This document shows, piece by piece, positions 1 through 8,850 of a DNA stretch of 21,892 nucleotides. Origin of the DNA: Bacteroidia bacterium (lineage in GTDB: Bacteria > Bacteroidota > Bacteroidia > Bacteroidales > Rikenellaceae). Both the position numbers and the translations under genes were made by a program. The DNA is taken from NCBI GenBank assembly GCA_025999315.1, contig BNXD01000025.1, positions 1 through 21,892 on the forward strand, given 5' to 3'. Every line of letters begins with the position of its first letter. Position 1 is the first letter of the stretch. The notes under the pieces are model-generated. The model was given only the letters and a program-made list of their open reading frames with translations, did not search any database and was not told the DNA's origin.

Positions 1-2
1 AC

Positions 3-77
3 GTGCCGCTGAATTACGCAGACTATTACTATCTGGAGGCGTTCAAACGTTATATGGAGGTCGAAAGGACGAAGTAG
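3..77 (+). CDS. C-terminal end of a probable GH88 unsaturated glucuronyl hydrolase (partial)
   Basis: Only the last 24 codons are in the window; the rest lies upstream of base 1. The frame from base 3 reads VPLNYADYYYLEAF and ends at TAG 75-77. A 'P-L-x-Y-x-D-Y-Y-x-L-E-A' ending is what I know from the C-terminus of GH88 enzymes. These remove the 4,5-unsaturated uronic acid that lyases leave at the non-reducing end of glycosaminoglycan fragments. Context fits well: the gene sits beside a PL12 heparin-sulfate lyase, and GH88 genes accompany PL12 genes in heparin/heparan sulfate loci of Bacteroides. It converges on the PL12 gene with only 7 bp between the two stop codons. With so few residues the family call rests on one motif plus context; a member of the related GH105 family is possible. 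Confidence 0.6.
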   Translation: MPLNYADYYYLEAFKRYMEVERTK

Positions 78-84
78 CGCTCCG

Positions 85-2040
85 CTAAGGCATCGCAAGT
101 TCGTATTTCCGGCGGCCGATGCTCACTTTTACTTTGCCCGAGACGAGCGAGGCGGAGATACTGCCGCTCATTTCGCCCGGAGCGATGACGGTGATGAACT
201 CCACAGGCGCGTTACCCGGCTTCGGGCAGCCGAACGAGAAGGCCGGACGCTCCGTTTTCGAGCGATAGGAGGGCGAGAGCCATCCCTCTTCGGAGGTCAT
301 CGTGCAGGGGCGGTTACAAAACACTTGCAGGCGGATGTTATTGCCGTCGGCGAAGAGGGTTTCGAGGCTTGCATCCGCCAAATCGATCTTCGGCTCGCAG
401 GGGCAGAGTCCGTAATGGAGGGCTACCTTGCCCGTGGCGTCGCCTTCGGCGCGGTCGACGATGACCAGGAATTCTCCCTCAACGAAAAACACGGTGCGGG
501 TATGGGTCAGCCCCAAATAGGAGGGGTTGGCGGTCGAAACGACGTCGGCCTTGCAGCTATGGCCCCAATAGAGCAGTTTTGAATCGGTGCGCTCGATGTC
601 GGCCCCGTCGAGGGTCAGAGTGTTGTGTACGCGCGTTTGGCGGAACCACTCGCGTTCGGCCTGCACCTTGTCGTCGCCTGAATAGACATAGCAGCCCGAG
701 TCGGGAAAGAAGTTGCGTCCCTTGCGCCACAGCTCAAATGTTCCATTGTCCGGCTGATTGTGCCAGAATGCAGGCGGGCCTGCCTTGACCACCATCATGG
801 TCGAGGCTGCGTTCCAGCCGTTGCGCAGGATATAGAATCCTGAGGTTTTGAATGCGTGCGACAGGTAGGCGGGCCGCTCGCCGCGTTTGCCTTCGGAGGC
901 GAACCACGCTATCTGCCGGTTTTCGGGAAATGCCTGCTCCCATGTGCGGAACTTTTTGAGCATCTCGTTTTTATCGGTCGTTTTGTGGTCGCCGAACAAA
1001 GGCTGCGAGCCGTCGGGGAAGGTGACGTTCCACACCACCTCTATCATCCTCTCCACCGTGGCTATATAACTCGGCGGGAAAGCGTCGCGCATCCCGTTGG
1101 CCGAAGCCATGCGCAGCGCTTTGAGGAAAATCTCGATCGAGGCCATGTGGTAGCCGAAATCGAGTTCAAATTGCATGCCGTCCGCGTAGACCTGCCTGCC
1201 GATCTGCTCGTTGAGTATTCCGATCCCCTGCTGGAGCCACTCTCGCGCCCCGCGGAACTCAGGGAAGTAGATGCCCGCGAAAGCCACCCGCTGCGCCTCG
1301 AACAGCAGGTGGTTGCCCTGCGCCGAGAAGTTGCGCATGATGTGCCCGGCGTGCATTTCGTACTCGTCGAGAAAGCGCACGAGGAATTCGGGCGTAAAGG
1401 CGGGCGAGTTTATCATTATCGCGAAGATGGTCAACTGCTCCTGCAAGCGGTGGCTCACCTCCAACGGCCGCCATGCAAAGGACATGTTCTCGACCAGCGC
1501 CTGCTGTTCGGCCGTCAGAAGCTTGCCGTGCTTGCGGAACAGGGTGGTGTCGAGCGGATTTTTGTCCATCCAGTCGGCGTACTGCTCGATCCACGCCTTG
1601 GCATACTTCTCGTCGCCGGTGGTCTTGTAGGCCTTGGCCAGAGCGATGAACCACTTGTGCCGATGGAGTTGCCAGCGCAACTCGTTGTCCTTCACCGGCC
1701 AGTAGGTCCAGTCAATGTCGTCGCCATAAAAAAACGATGGCTGGTAGCCGTAGTGGACGAAGAATCGGTGGTCGAGCGCCTCGTCGGCCATCATGCGCTC
1801 GTCGTCCGGGAGCTTCACTCTGTCGAGGTCGATCCCGGTCAGCACGATCCCCTTGCGCGAACGGTAGTAGCTCAGCAACTCCCCGGCCGCCCTGGTCGTG
1901 TCGCCCACCGCGACGGCGGTTTTAACCTTTTCGAGCCCCTTGCCGTCGAGGTTCAGTTTGCGGAAAACATCTCCGCCCGGCATGGCTGCGGCGGAGAGGC
2001 TCGCTACGATGAGCGTCAGAGATAAAAAAAGTGTTTTCAT
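85..2040 (-). CDS. hepC: PL12 heparin-sulfate lyase (heparinase III type), secreted
   Basis: A 651-residue protein that cleaves heparan sulfate by beta-elimination (EC 4.2.2.8), giving unsaturated oligosaccharides. Residues 1-19 form a signal peptide with no lipobox, so it is probably periplasmic. An (alpha/alpha)-toroid covers about 25-380 and a beta-sandwich Hepar_II_III domain about 395-650. Stretches such as WPVKDNELRWQLHRHKWF (114-131) and GNHLLFEAQR (242-251) match from memory the Bacteroides thetaiotaomicron enzyme BT4657, of similar length. N243, Y297 and H427 sit at a constant offset from the residues I recall as catalytic in Pedobacter heparinus heparinase III (N240, Y294, H424). 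It is the last gene of the sulfatase-SusC-SusD-lyase operon, 106 nt after SusD and behind a strong hairpin. No frameshift or missing key residue is seen. The family is close to certain; the exact sulfation preference is not readable from sequence. Confidence 0.95.
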   Translation of the reverse strand: MKTLFLSLTLIVASLSAAAMPGGDVFRKLNLDGKGLEKVKTAVAVGDTTRAAGELLSYYRSRKGIVLTGIDLDRVKLPDDERMMADEALDHRFFVHYGYQPSFFYGDDIDWTYWPVKDNELRWQLHRHKWFIALAKAYKTTGDEKYAKAWIEQYADWMDKNPLDTTLFRKHGKLLTAEQQALVENMSFAWRPLEVSHRLQEQLTIFAIMINSPAFTPEFLVRFLDEYEMHAGHIMRNFSAQGNHLLFEAQRVAFAGIYFPEFRGAREWLQQGIGILNEQIGRQVYADGMQFELDFGYHMASIEIFLKALRMASANGMRDAFPPSYIATVERMIEVVWNVTFPDGSQPLFGDHKTTDKNEMLKKFRTWEQAFPENRQIAWFASEGKRGERPAYLSHAFKTSGFYILRNGWNAASTMMVVKAGPPAFWHNQPDNGTFELWRKGRNFFPDSGCYVYSGDDKVQAEREWFRQTRVHNTLTLDGADIERTDSKLLYWGHSCKADVVSTANPSYLGLTHTRTVFFVEGEFLVIVDRAEGDATGKVALHYGLCPCEPKIDLADASLETLFADGNNIRLQVFCNRPCTMTSEEGWLSPSYRSKTERPAFSFGCPKPGNAPVEFITVIAPGEMSGSISASLVSGKVKVSIGRRKYELAMP

Positions 2041-2070
2041 AGTTCTGCATAAGGTTGATAGTGCGATACC

Positions 2071-2134
2071 GACTCCGACGTAGCGGCGGCCGTGAAGGCG
2101 AATGCCATCACAACCGCCGCTGCGAAGCGGAGTC
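2071..2134. promoter_or_regulatory. 64-nt nested hairpin between SusD and the PL12 lyase
   Basis: Four perfect helices are nested: GACTCCG 2071-2077 with CGGAGTC 2128-2134; AGCGGCGG 2082-2089 with CCGCCGCT 2114-2121; GTGA 2092-2095 with TCAC 2108-2111; GGC 2097-2099 with GCC 2104-2106, closing a 4-nt loop. That makes 22 pairs broken by small internal loops (4/6, 2/2, 1/1). In the operon's minus-strand RNA the stem begins 12 nt after the SusD stop and has no U-run behind it, so it is not a standard terminator in that direction. A 3'-end stabiliser or processing site, setting SusC/SusD above lyase expression, is the natural guess. On the plus strand it is followed by TGTTTTTTATT, so it could stop transcription coming through the GH88 gene from the opposite side. 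Confidence 0.65.
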
Positions 2135-2146
2135 TGTTTTTTATTG

Positions 2147-3808
2147 TCAGTTGCCGTAGCCTGGGTTGTTAGGGACCAGAGTCGGGTTCTCGCGAATCTC
2201 GCGCGCCGGAATGGGGTAGAGTTCGTTGCAGTTGACTGTGAAATTAGTCCAGCCTACGAAGTCGAGGGTAACGTTGATGCCTTTGTTGGCCGGATCTTCG
2301 CACCAGTCGTAGGCCTCTTTGAGCTTGTCGCCGAGGATGTTCCAGCGGATCAGGTCCATACGGCGGGTGGTCGATTCGAAGCAGAGTTCGCGGGCGCGCT
2401 CGTCTTGCAGATATGCCAGAAAGTCGTCCTTGCTCATCCCGGCCGTGATGTCGACCGTGGGATCGGGGGCGTCGATCTGCTTGCCGTAGCCGCGGCGACG
2501 CACCTGATCGACCAGTTTGTCGCGCTCGCCGGAAGCGTCGGCCCCCTCGTTGATCTCGTTGAGCGCCTCGGCCCGCATTAGCAGCACGTCTGAGTAGCGC
2601 AGCAGCACGTAGTTGAGGCTGGTGTTGTTCTGGTTGAGCAGTTGCTGGACGGGATCCTGCCATTCGCGGCGCCACTTGCCCAAGCCCCACTGTTCCGAAT
2701 TTTCGTTTGCGATGGCGGTTCGCGCGCCGACGGCTGTTACCTGGTAGGCGCCTATCGACACGTCGCGGCGCAGGTCGGCGGCCTCGAACTTGTCATAGAA
2801 CTTCTTGAACGTACGTATGAAAGCATTGGCGCGCCCATAGACGCCCTGCGCCGTATAAAGGGCGTTCCAGCTGCCGACGTAGCCGCCTCGCTCGGTCACG
2901 ACATTGCTGGCGTAGACGAAATCCACTTCAAACATGCTCTCCTTCGGTTCGAACGTGCACAGGCAATGATTCCTGAAGATGGCCTCGAACGATGGGTTCA
3001 GCTCGTGGCGACCGGAGGCGATCAGTTCGGACGTAATGTCGAGAACGGCCTGATAGTAATCCTTGTAGTTGTCAGGGCGGCGGCGAGTGCCGTCGGGATA
3101 GAGCGAGTAGCCGCCGCGATAGAGCTGTACGCGGGCCAGCATTCCCATCGCCGCCCCCTTGTGCACGCGTCCGTCGTTGGCCACGCCGGTCTCGTTCCAC
3201 CACGGCAGGTCGGCGATGGCCTCGGTCATGTCGGTAACGATCTGCGCGTAGACGTCGGCCCGCGGGGTGCGTGTTATTTTGGCGTTCTGGCCCAGGTCGG
3301 AGGCTGTGGTCTTCAGCGGCACGTCGCCGTAGAAGCGCACCAGGTCGAAATGATAGAGCCCGCGCAGGAATTTGGCCTCGGCAGCCAGGCGGTCTGCTTT
3401 TTTCCGGTCGTCCTCGCTCGCCGTGGGCACGCGACGATAGTTTTCGAGCACCACGTTGGCCTTCTCGATCCCCGAGTATAACAGCTGCCATGTCTGCTCG
3501 ATGTAATCCGCGTCGTTCTTGATGTAGTAGTGGGCAATGTCGCGCCAACCGTTGCCGGAGTTGACCGCAATGCCGTCGATGAACGAAACGTCGGTGTCGT
3601 TATCGTAGGCGATGAATGCCTGACCGTAAGTAAAGCGTCGTTGCAGGTCGCCGTAAACCCCCTGTACGGCCATGTCGAGGTTGGCTATGCTGCTGAAATA
3701 GTTGCTCTTGTCGTAGCGGTTGTAGAGTTTTTCGTCGAGAAAATCGGAGCACGAGACGGCTGCCGCGGCTACGGCTGCAAGGCTCAGCGCAATTATATGC
3801 TTTTTCAT
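2147..3808 (-). CDS. SusD/RagB-like outer-membrane glycan-binding lipoprotein
   Basis: A 553-residue surface lipoprotein that caps its SusC partner and binds the incoming glycan. I chose ATG 3808-3806 because it gives a clean lipoprotein signal: MKK, a hydrophobic stretch, then AVSC with the lipidated Cys at residue 20, followed by SDFLDE. The longer start at 3835 would run into the end of SusC and precede the signal with nine unlikely residues. The body has SusD hallmarks: an N-terminal 'ANVVLENYRR' TPR-like helix region, the 'AEAKFLRGLYHFDLVRFYGDVPL' type motif, and a C-terminal 'RARELCFESTTRRMDLIRW' segment, followed by 'ELYPIPAREIRENPTLVPNNPGY'. Length is normal for the family. It follows SusC by 13 bp, the usual pair arrangement. 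Substrate specificity cannot be read directly; heparan sulfate is inferred from the neighbours. Confidence 0.95.
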   Translation of the reverse strand: MKKHIIALSLAAVAAAAVSCSDFLDEKLYNRYDKSNYFSSIANLDMAVQGVYGDLQRRFTYGQAFIAYDNDTDVSFIDGIAVNSGNGWRDIAHYYIKNDADYIEQTWQLLYSGIEKANVVLENYRRVPTASEDDRKKADRLAAEAKFLRGLYHFDLVRFYGDVPLKTTASDLGQNAKITRTPRADVYAQIVTDMTEAIADLPWWNETGVANDGRVHKGAAMGMLARVQLYRGGYSLYPDGTRRRPDNYKDYYQAVLDITSELIASGRHELNPSFEAIFRNHCLCTFEPKESMFEVDFVYASNVVTERGGYVGSWNALYTAQGVYGRANAFIRTFKKFYDKFEAADLRRDVSIGAYQVTAVGARTAIANENSEQWGLGKWRREWQDPVQQLLNQNNTSLNYVLLRYSDVLLMRAEALNEINEGADASGERDKLVDQVRRRGYGKQIDAPDPTVDITAGMSKDDFLAYLQDERARELCFESTTRRMDLIRWNILGDKLKEAYDWCEDPANKGINVTLDFVGWTNFTVNCNELYPIPAREIRENPTLVPNNPGYGN

Positions 3809-3821
3809 GGTTTCCATCATT

Positions 3822-6800
3822 TTAGAATGTAACATTCAGACCGAATACGAACGAACGTGCGCGGGGATAGGCGCCCCAGTCGACGCCCGGCGTGAGCCCC
3901 TTATATTTAAGCTGGGTGCTCACTTCGGGATCGTAGCCGGAGTATTTGGTGAAGGTGTGGAGATTGTTCACCGTGGCGTAGACACGCAGGTTCTGAATCA
4001 TAATTTTCTGGATCAGCTTCTTGGGGAAGGTGTAGCCGAGCGTGATGTTGTTGATGCGCAGGAACGAACCGTCCTCGACGAACTGATCGGAGAAGCGGTT
4101 GTCGTTGCTGCCGGCGACCGAGGAGAGGTTGCGTCCGGCGTTGGCGGCTGCCAGAGCGGCCGGATTGTCGAGCAGCGAGTTGCCGTCGGCGTCCATTACC
4201 GTATAACGGTTGTCGTAGAACCGTTTGAGCGTGTTGGCGTTGGTGGTGTTCATCGCCGAGAAGAGCATGGCGTTGGCATTGTAGATGTCGCCGCCGTAGG
4301 AGAAGTTGAGATATACAGACAGGTCGATGCCCTTGTACGACAGAGTGTTGTTGAGGCCGCCGTAGAACTTGGGGTTGGCGTTGCCTATCACTTCGCGGTC
4401 GTCGGTGGTGATGACCTCGTCGTTTCCCGAGATGTCGACATACTTGCGCGAGCCGGGACGGAGGGCCGTGTTCTCGGTAGCGGCGGAGAACTTCACCCTG
4501 TCTGATTTGAGCGTCCAGACGCCTGCGTTGTAGTCGAAATCGTCCACCGTGTAGACGCCGTTGGTGCGGTAGCCGTACATCTGTCCGAGCGGCTGGCCTA
4601 CGCGAACCAGATAGTCCGTATCCTTGAAGTCGCCGCTCCAGCCCGAACTGCGGTCGAACTGATCGGTGCCGGCCAGGGCGAGCACCTCGTTGCGGTTGAA
4701 GGAGATGTTGAACTGGGTCTGCCAGCGGAAGTCGTTTTTATGGATGTTGACGCTCTGTATGGAGATCTCCACACCGCGGTTGCGGGTCGAGCCGACGTTG
4801 CGCATGGCTGAGGAGTAGCCCGTGGTGTAGGGCATCAGGGCGTCGAGCAGCAGGTTTTCGGTCTTCATGTTGTAGAACTCGACGGTGGCCGAGAGGCGGT
4901 CACGAAACAGACCCGCCTCCAAAGCGATGTTGGTCGTGTGGTTCGACTCCCATGTGAGGGCCGTGTTGGCCAGGTTGGAGGGAAGATAGACCGCCGTTTG
5001 AGCGTTGTTCACCGCCACCCAGTCCGATTCGAATATGGAGCGGGAGAGGTAGTTGGCGATATTGTTGTTGCCCGTCGTGCCGTAGGCGGCGCGCAGTTTG
5101 AGTGTGGAGAGAGGTTTGATGCTCTTCATGAACTCCTCTTCCGATATGCGCCATGCGCCGGATATGGAGGGGAAGTAGCCCCACCGGTGCCCCTTGGCGA
5201 AACGCGAGCTGCCGTCGGCGCGCAGCGTGGCCGAGACGATATACCTGTCGTCGAACGAGTAGTTGGCGCGGCCGAAGAACGAAAGCTGGTTGGCCTCCTC
5301 GCGGTTGCTGGCCGGTTTGCCCGGCAGCGCTCCGAGCGATATGTCGTCGGTGCCGAAGTTATTGACGGGAAAGCTGCCGGAGCTCAACTGTGTGGTGCGC
5401 AGCTTGTCCATGATCAACTCCTGTCCCGCCATTATCGACAGATCGTGAATCTTGTTGAATTTCCTGGAGTAGGTGAGCGTGTTGTTGTACATGAACATGC
5501 TGTACAGGTTCTGATCGATCGAGCCGTAGGCGCCGCCGCTGCGCTTGGCCGTCATCGACTGCGAGTTGTAGAAGGTATCTTTACTGTAATCGCGCGTGCG
5601 CATGCTCACCTGTCCGGCGTATGTGAGGTTGTCGAGTATCCTGTACCGGGCGTTGAACGACGAGGATAAGATGCGGTTGCGTTTGGCAATATCCTCGGCG
5701 TACATGTTGACAACCGGGTTCTGCATAACGTTGCCCGAATCGTTCTCGTACACGGGGTCGACCTCCGCGCCGAGGAATGCCGCGTCGTCCTGCTTCACCC
5801 CCCCCGTAGGGCGATAGATGACGATGTTGCGCAGCTTGCTGAAACGGCCGCCTTCTTCGAGCGAACCCATCCCCTGGGTGGTCTCGTCGGTGTAGGAGAC
5901 ATTGGCGTCGAGGGTCAGCCGCGGAGAGGCCTTGAAGTTGAAGCGGCCGCGGAAAGAGTCGCGGAAGAGCCCGCTGCCGTAGAGCAGTCCCTGATTGTTG
6001 CTGCGGGTGTACGAGAGGCTGTAATTGGACGTGCTGTTGCCGCCAGTAACGCTGAATTTGTGCTGCTGGGTGGTCGGAGTGCGGCCGAACACCTCGTCCT
6101 GCCAGTCGACGCCGGTGTGGCCGGCCGAACGGTAATAGGTGTCGATGTCGGCATAGGGGCCGTACAGGTCGATGAATGAGTTCATGGCGGCGGCTCCCTT
6201 GGTCAGGTTGCGCTCATAGTCGAGCCGCGCAAAGTCGCGGGCGTCGAGCACATCGAGCTTGTTGGTTATTTTCTTGATGCCGTAATACATGTCGTAACTC
6301 ACCCTTACTGCGCCGCTTTTGCCGCTCTTGGTGGTAACGATCACGATGCCGTTGGCTCCGCGGGCTCCGTAAATGGCCGTAGCCGCGGCGTCCTTGAGCA
6401 CGTCGATCCGCTGGATGTCCGACGCATCGATCCCCTGCAGACTTTCGGCCGGGAAGCCGTCGATGATGTATAGCGGGCTGTTGTCCTGCGTTATGGACAT
6501 GCCGCCGCGCACGCGCACCTGGATCTGCGCATCGGGCGCGCCTGACGATTCGGTGATCTGCAATCCGGCCACGCGCCCGGCCAGAGCCTGCGCTATGTTG
6601 CTCACCGGCACGTCGACCAGATCCTGCGCCGAGATGGAACTGATGGACGAGGTAAGGTCTTTACGGCTCATGGTGCCGTAACCCACCACCACCACGTCGT
6701 TGATGGCGATGCCCGTCGTGTCCGGCCGCGCCGGGGCAGTTCCGGGGACTCCGGAGGCACTGCGCTCCTGTGCCGGGGCGGCAAGCGCAATACATAAAAG

Positions 6801-6830
6801 CGCCGACAATAGGAAGATAATTTTTCTCAT
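3822..6830 (-). CDS. SusC/RagA-like TonB-dependent oligosaccharide transporter lacking the usual N-terminal extension
   Basis: A 1002-residue outer-membrane importer working with the SusD lipoprotein and energised by TonB. Residues 1-20 form a signal peptide. The TonB box/SusC signature INDVVVVGYGTMSRKDLTSS is at 43-62. The plug follows, including the family motif around DAAATAIYGARGANGIVIVT (147-166). The rest is a 22-stranded-type barrel ending in an aromatic Phe (NVTF). Oddity: most SusC proteins carry a carboxypeptidase-D-regulatory-like domain of about 80-100 residues before the TonB box. Here only about 23 residues, rich in Pro, Ala, Gly and Ser, separate the signal peptide from that box, so this domain is missing. 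The start at 6830 follows the sulfatase stop by 31 bp and no upstream in-frame extension could restore the domain. It is the second gene of the minus-strand operon. Confidence 0.96.
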   Translation of the reverse strand: MRKIIFLLSALLCIALAAPAQERSASGVPGTAPARPDTTGIAINDVVVVGYGTMSRKDLTSSISSISAQDLVDVPVSNIAQALAGRVAGLQITESSGAPDAQIQVRVRGGMSITQDNSPLYIIDGFPAESLQGIDASDIQRIDVLKDAAATAIYGARGANGIVIVTTKSGKSGAVRVSYDMYYGIKKITNKLDVLDARDFARLDYERNLTKGAAAMNSFIDLYGPYADIDTYYRSAGHTGVDWQDEVFGRTPTTQQHKFSVTGGNSTSNYSLSYTRSNNQGLLYGSGLFRDSFRGRFNFKASPRLTLDANVSYTDETTQGMGSLEEGGRFSKLRNIVIYRPTGGVKQDDAAFLGAEVDPVYENDSGNVMQNPVVNMYAEDIAKRNRILSSSFNARYRILDNLTYAGQVSMRTRDYSKDTFYNSQSMTAKRSGGAYGSIDQNLYSMFMYNNTLTYSRKFNKIHDLSIMAGQELIMDKLRTTQLSSGSFPVNNFGTDDISLGALPGKPASNREEANQLSFFGRANYSFDDRYIVSATLRADGSSRFAKGHRWGYFPSISGAWRISEEEFMKSIKPLSTLKLRAAYGTTGNNNIANYLSRSIFESDWVAVNNAQTAVYLPSNLANTALTWESNHTTNIALEAGLFRDRLSATVEFYNMKTENLLLDALMPYTTGYSSAMRNVGSTRNRGVEISIQSVNIHKNDFRWQTQFNISFNRNEVLALAGTDQFDRSSGWSGDFKDTDYLVRVGQPLGQMYGYRTNGVYTVDDFDYNAGVWTLKSDRVKFSAATENTALRPGSRKYVDISGNDEVITTDDREVIGNANPKFYGGLNNTLSYKGIDLSVYLNFSYGGDIYNANAMLFSAMNTTNANTLKRFYDNRYTVMDADGNSLLDNPAALAAANAGRNLSSVAGSNDNRFSDQFVEDGSFLRINNITLGYTFPKKLIQKIMIQNLRVYATVNNLHTFTKYSGYDPEVSTQLKYKGLTPGVDWGAYPRARSFVFGLNVTF

Positions 6831-6861
6831 AGCATTCGTTATTTGGTTTATTTTAGGGTAT

Positions 6862-8850
6862 TTATGGCAGCGGTAGCATCGGTCTGCGCCCGCGGTTGAG
6901 TTTCAGCCCCGCCTCCCACGCCTCGGGGCCGTAGATGTCGCGCACCAGCATCAGGCCGAGGTTGGCCAGCACGCCGCGGGCCATGTAACCGGCGTCCTCG
7001 TTCTCCCTGGCGGGCAGCGTGCGGGCGTGGTCGCGCAGTTTGTCGGCAAATGGAAGGATATGGGGCTGCATCGCCGCGTCGAGCGAGAGGGCTTCGAGTA
7101 AACTGTATCCGACCTTTATCGTCGCCGCGTCGCCTGAGAGCAGTTTGCCGACAGCCTCTTCGGGCTTGCCCGCGTAAGCCAGTGCGAAACACGCTTCGGC
7201 AGCCACATAACGGTCGGGATCGTCCGCAAGTCGCTCGAAACCGGCGGGCAACCGCTCGACCGTTCCGCTCAGCAGAGCCTGTCCATGGGCCACGACCGCC
7301 CAGAAACGCATCGAAGGGTCTTTCGACGAGAGGTATCTCTCCGCTTTGGCCAGGTCGGCCGCCGTGGCGCGTCCGGGCAACGATGCGAGGGCCTGCAACT
7401 CGGCCAGCGGGTATTTATCCTTGTGCACCCTGTCCCAGAGCGACACATTCTCGCGGCAGGTGGGGATAAAGAAGCCGACGTCGCCGCTCGTGCCAATATG
7501 GTCGGCAAGAACTCCGCGCAGTCGCTCCAAAACAGTGGCACAGGCGTGATCGCCGGAAAGGTCGACGGTTTCAAAGGGGTCTTTCGACAGGTCGAACAGC
7601 ATCTCGCCGCTGCCGTAACGGTACGGGCGCATCAGCCTCTCTTCACCGGCCCAGCTCCACGGTGCGACGCTCTCCTCGGCCCTCACCCCCATTGCGAGGT
7701 CGTCCCACGCCTGATTCGAGGGCATCCCCCACTGAAAGTAGTTGCGCAGCGCGTATTCCTTATAAGGTATAAATGAGCGGATATATTTCCATCGTCCGTC
7801 CGTGACCGCTCTTGTCGGCATGAAGTGGTGCAGCTGGTTGGCCGCCAGCCCGAACAGATATTCATTCGGCTTCAGGGCTTTGTATTTGCCCAATACGGCG
7901 CGTCCCTGCATGTAGCGCGGCGGTTCGATCCCGGCCAGTGAGAGCATCGTGGGGCCGAGGTCGACGAAACTTACGAGCGTTGAATCCTTTCGCCCGGCAG
8001 GCCCGCCTGCCAGATGGGCCCAGCGCGGCGGGAACCACGCCACCAGCGGCACCCGCAGCCCCGTCTCGTGGAGATAGCCCTTGCCGCGGGGCAGCACGCC
8101 GCCGTGGTCGGAGAAGACGAAAATGATGGTGTTGTCCGCGAGCCCCTTCTCGCGCAGGTCTTTCAGGAAGAATCCAACCCACGTGTCCACATCCTGAATG
8201 GCTTCCAGGTGAGCTGCATAGTCGGAGCAGACCTCCGGCAGGTGAGGCACGTGGGGCGGCAGCAGCAGGCTGTCGATGACGATACCCTCTTTGGAATAGT
8301 CGCGGCGAGAGGCTGTGTGGAACGTCCGCACGCGGCTCATGTGGGACGTTACGGTGTTGAAGACGGAGAAGAACGGCGCTCCGGCGGGACGGCGCGCGCT
8401 GTTGTAGCTCGCATCGGCGGCGCACTCGTTCCAGATAGTCTTGTGATTTTGAGTGGTGTTGTAGTGGGTTTTGGAGTTGTTGGTGCAGTAGTAGCCCGCC
8501 GCACGCAGGAACTCGGGAAAGAAGATACCCGCCGGGGTGGGGTATGCCACCGGATGGACGTCCATGCCGTAGGTGGTGGCATAGCAGCCGGTGATGAGGG
8601 TCGAGCGGGCGGGGGAGCTCTGCGGCCCGTTCGACCAGCCATTCATATATTGTATGCCGCCCCGGGCGAGCGAGTCGATGTTGGGGGTGTGCACGCTGCG
8701 ATTGCCATAGCAGCCGAAGAGATACCAGCTCGAATCCTCGAAAGTGAGCCAGAGGATATTGGGACGCTCTGCAACCGCCTGAGCAGCTTTTGCCGCAGGT
8801 ATGGCGCCAGGCAGGATCGAGCAGAAAACAAGGGTTTTTAACGGGTTCAT
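6862..8850 (-). CDS. S-type formylglycine sulfatase with C-terminal helical extension (heparan N-sulfatase-like)
   Basis: A 662-residue secreted sulfatase, first gene of the minus-strand operon. Residues 1-22 form the signal peptide. The alkaline-phosphatase fold starts at RPNILWLTFED (29-39). The formylglycine motif is S78-S-P-A-R82, a serine-type site that needs an anaerobic sulfatase-maturing radical SAM enzyme, not encoded here. Likely metal ligands are D39, D248 and H249 (FSDHGG); E38 takes the place of the usual first Asp. 'YYCTNNSKTHYN' (120-131) resembles bacterial proteins annotated as heparan N-sulfatase (SGSH-like, probably S1_8), so N-desulfation of glucosamine is my best guess; 2-O or 6-O activity is not excluded. 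Residues about 485-650 are an Ala/Leu-rich helical domain resembling HEAT repeats, beyond the usual sulfatase length. The leader before ATG is A-rich (an A8 run at about 8857-8864 on the minus strand). Confidence 0.9.
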   Translation of the reverse strand: MNPLKTLVFCSILPGAIPAAKAAQAVAERPNILWLTFEDSSWYLFGCYGNRSVHTPNIDSLARGGIQYMNGWSNGPQSSPARSTLITGCYATTYGMDVHPVAYPTPAGIFFPEFLRAAGYYCTNNSKTHYNTTQNHKTIWNECAADASYNSARRPAGAPFFSVFNTVTSHMSRVRTFHTASRRDYSKEGIVIDSLLLPPHVPHLPEVCSDYAAHLEAIQDVDTWVGFFLKDLREKGLADNTIIFVFSDHGGVLPRGKGYLHETGLRVPLVAWFPPRWAHLAGGPAGRKDSTLVSFVDLGPTMLSLAGIEPPRYMQGRAVLGKYKALKPNEYLFGLAANQLHHFMPTRAVTDGRWKYIRSFIPYKEYALRNYFQWGMPSNQAWDDLAMGVRAEESVAPWSWAGEERLMRPYRYGSGEMLFDLSKDPFETVDLSGDHACATVLERLRGVLADHIGTSGDVGFFIPTCRENVSLWDRVHKDKYPLAELQALASLPGRATAADLAKAERYLSSKDPSMRFWAVVAHGQALLSGTVERLPAGFERLADDPDRYVAAEACFALAYAGKPEEAVGKLLSGDAATIKVGYSLLEALSLDAAMQPHILPFADKLRDHARTLPARENEDAGYMARGVLANLGLMLVRDIYGPEAWEAGLKLNRGRRPMLPLP

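Noticed and set aside
856..2025. 389-codon plus-strand open frame across the PL12 lyase gene
   Set aside because: It is antisense to a gene with clear family motifs and has no recognisable domain or signal. Long antisense frames are expected in GC-rich coding DNA.
3809..3835. Upstream ATG at 3835 for SusD
   Set aside because: It overlaps the SusC 3' end and adds residues before an otherwise textbook lipoprotein signal.
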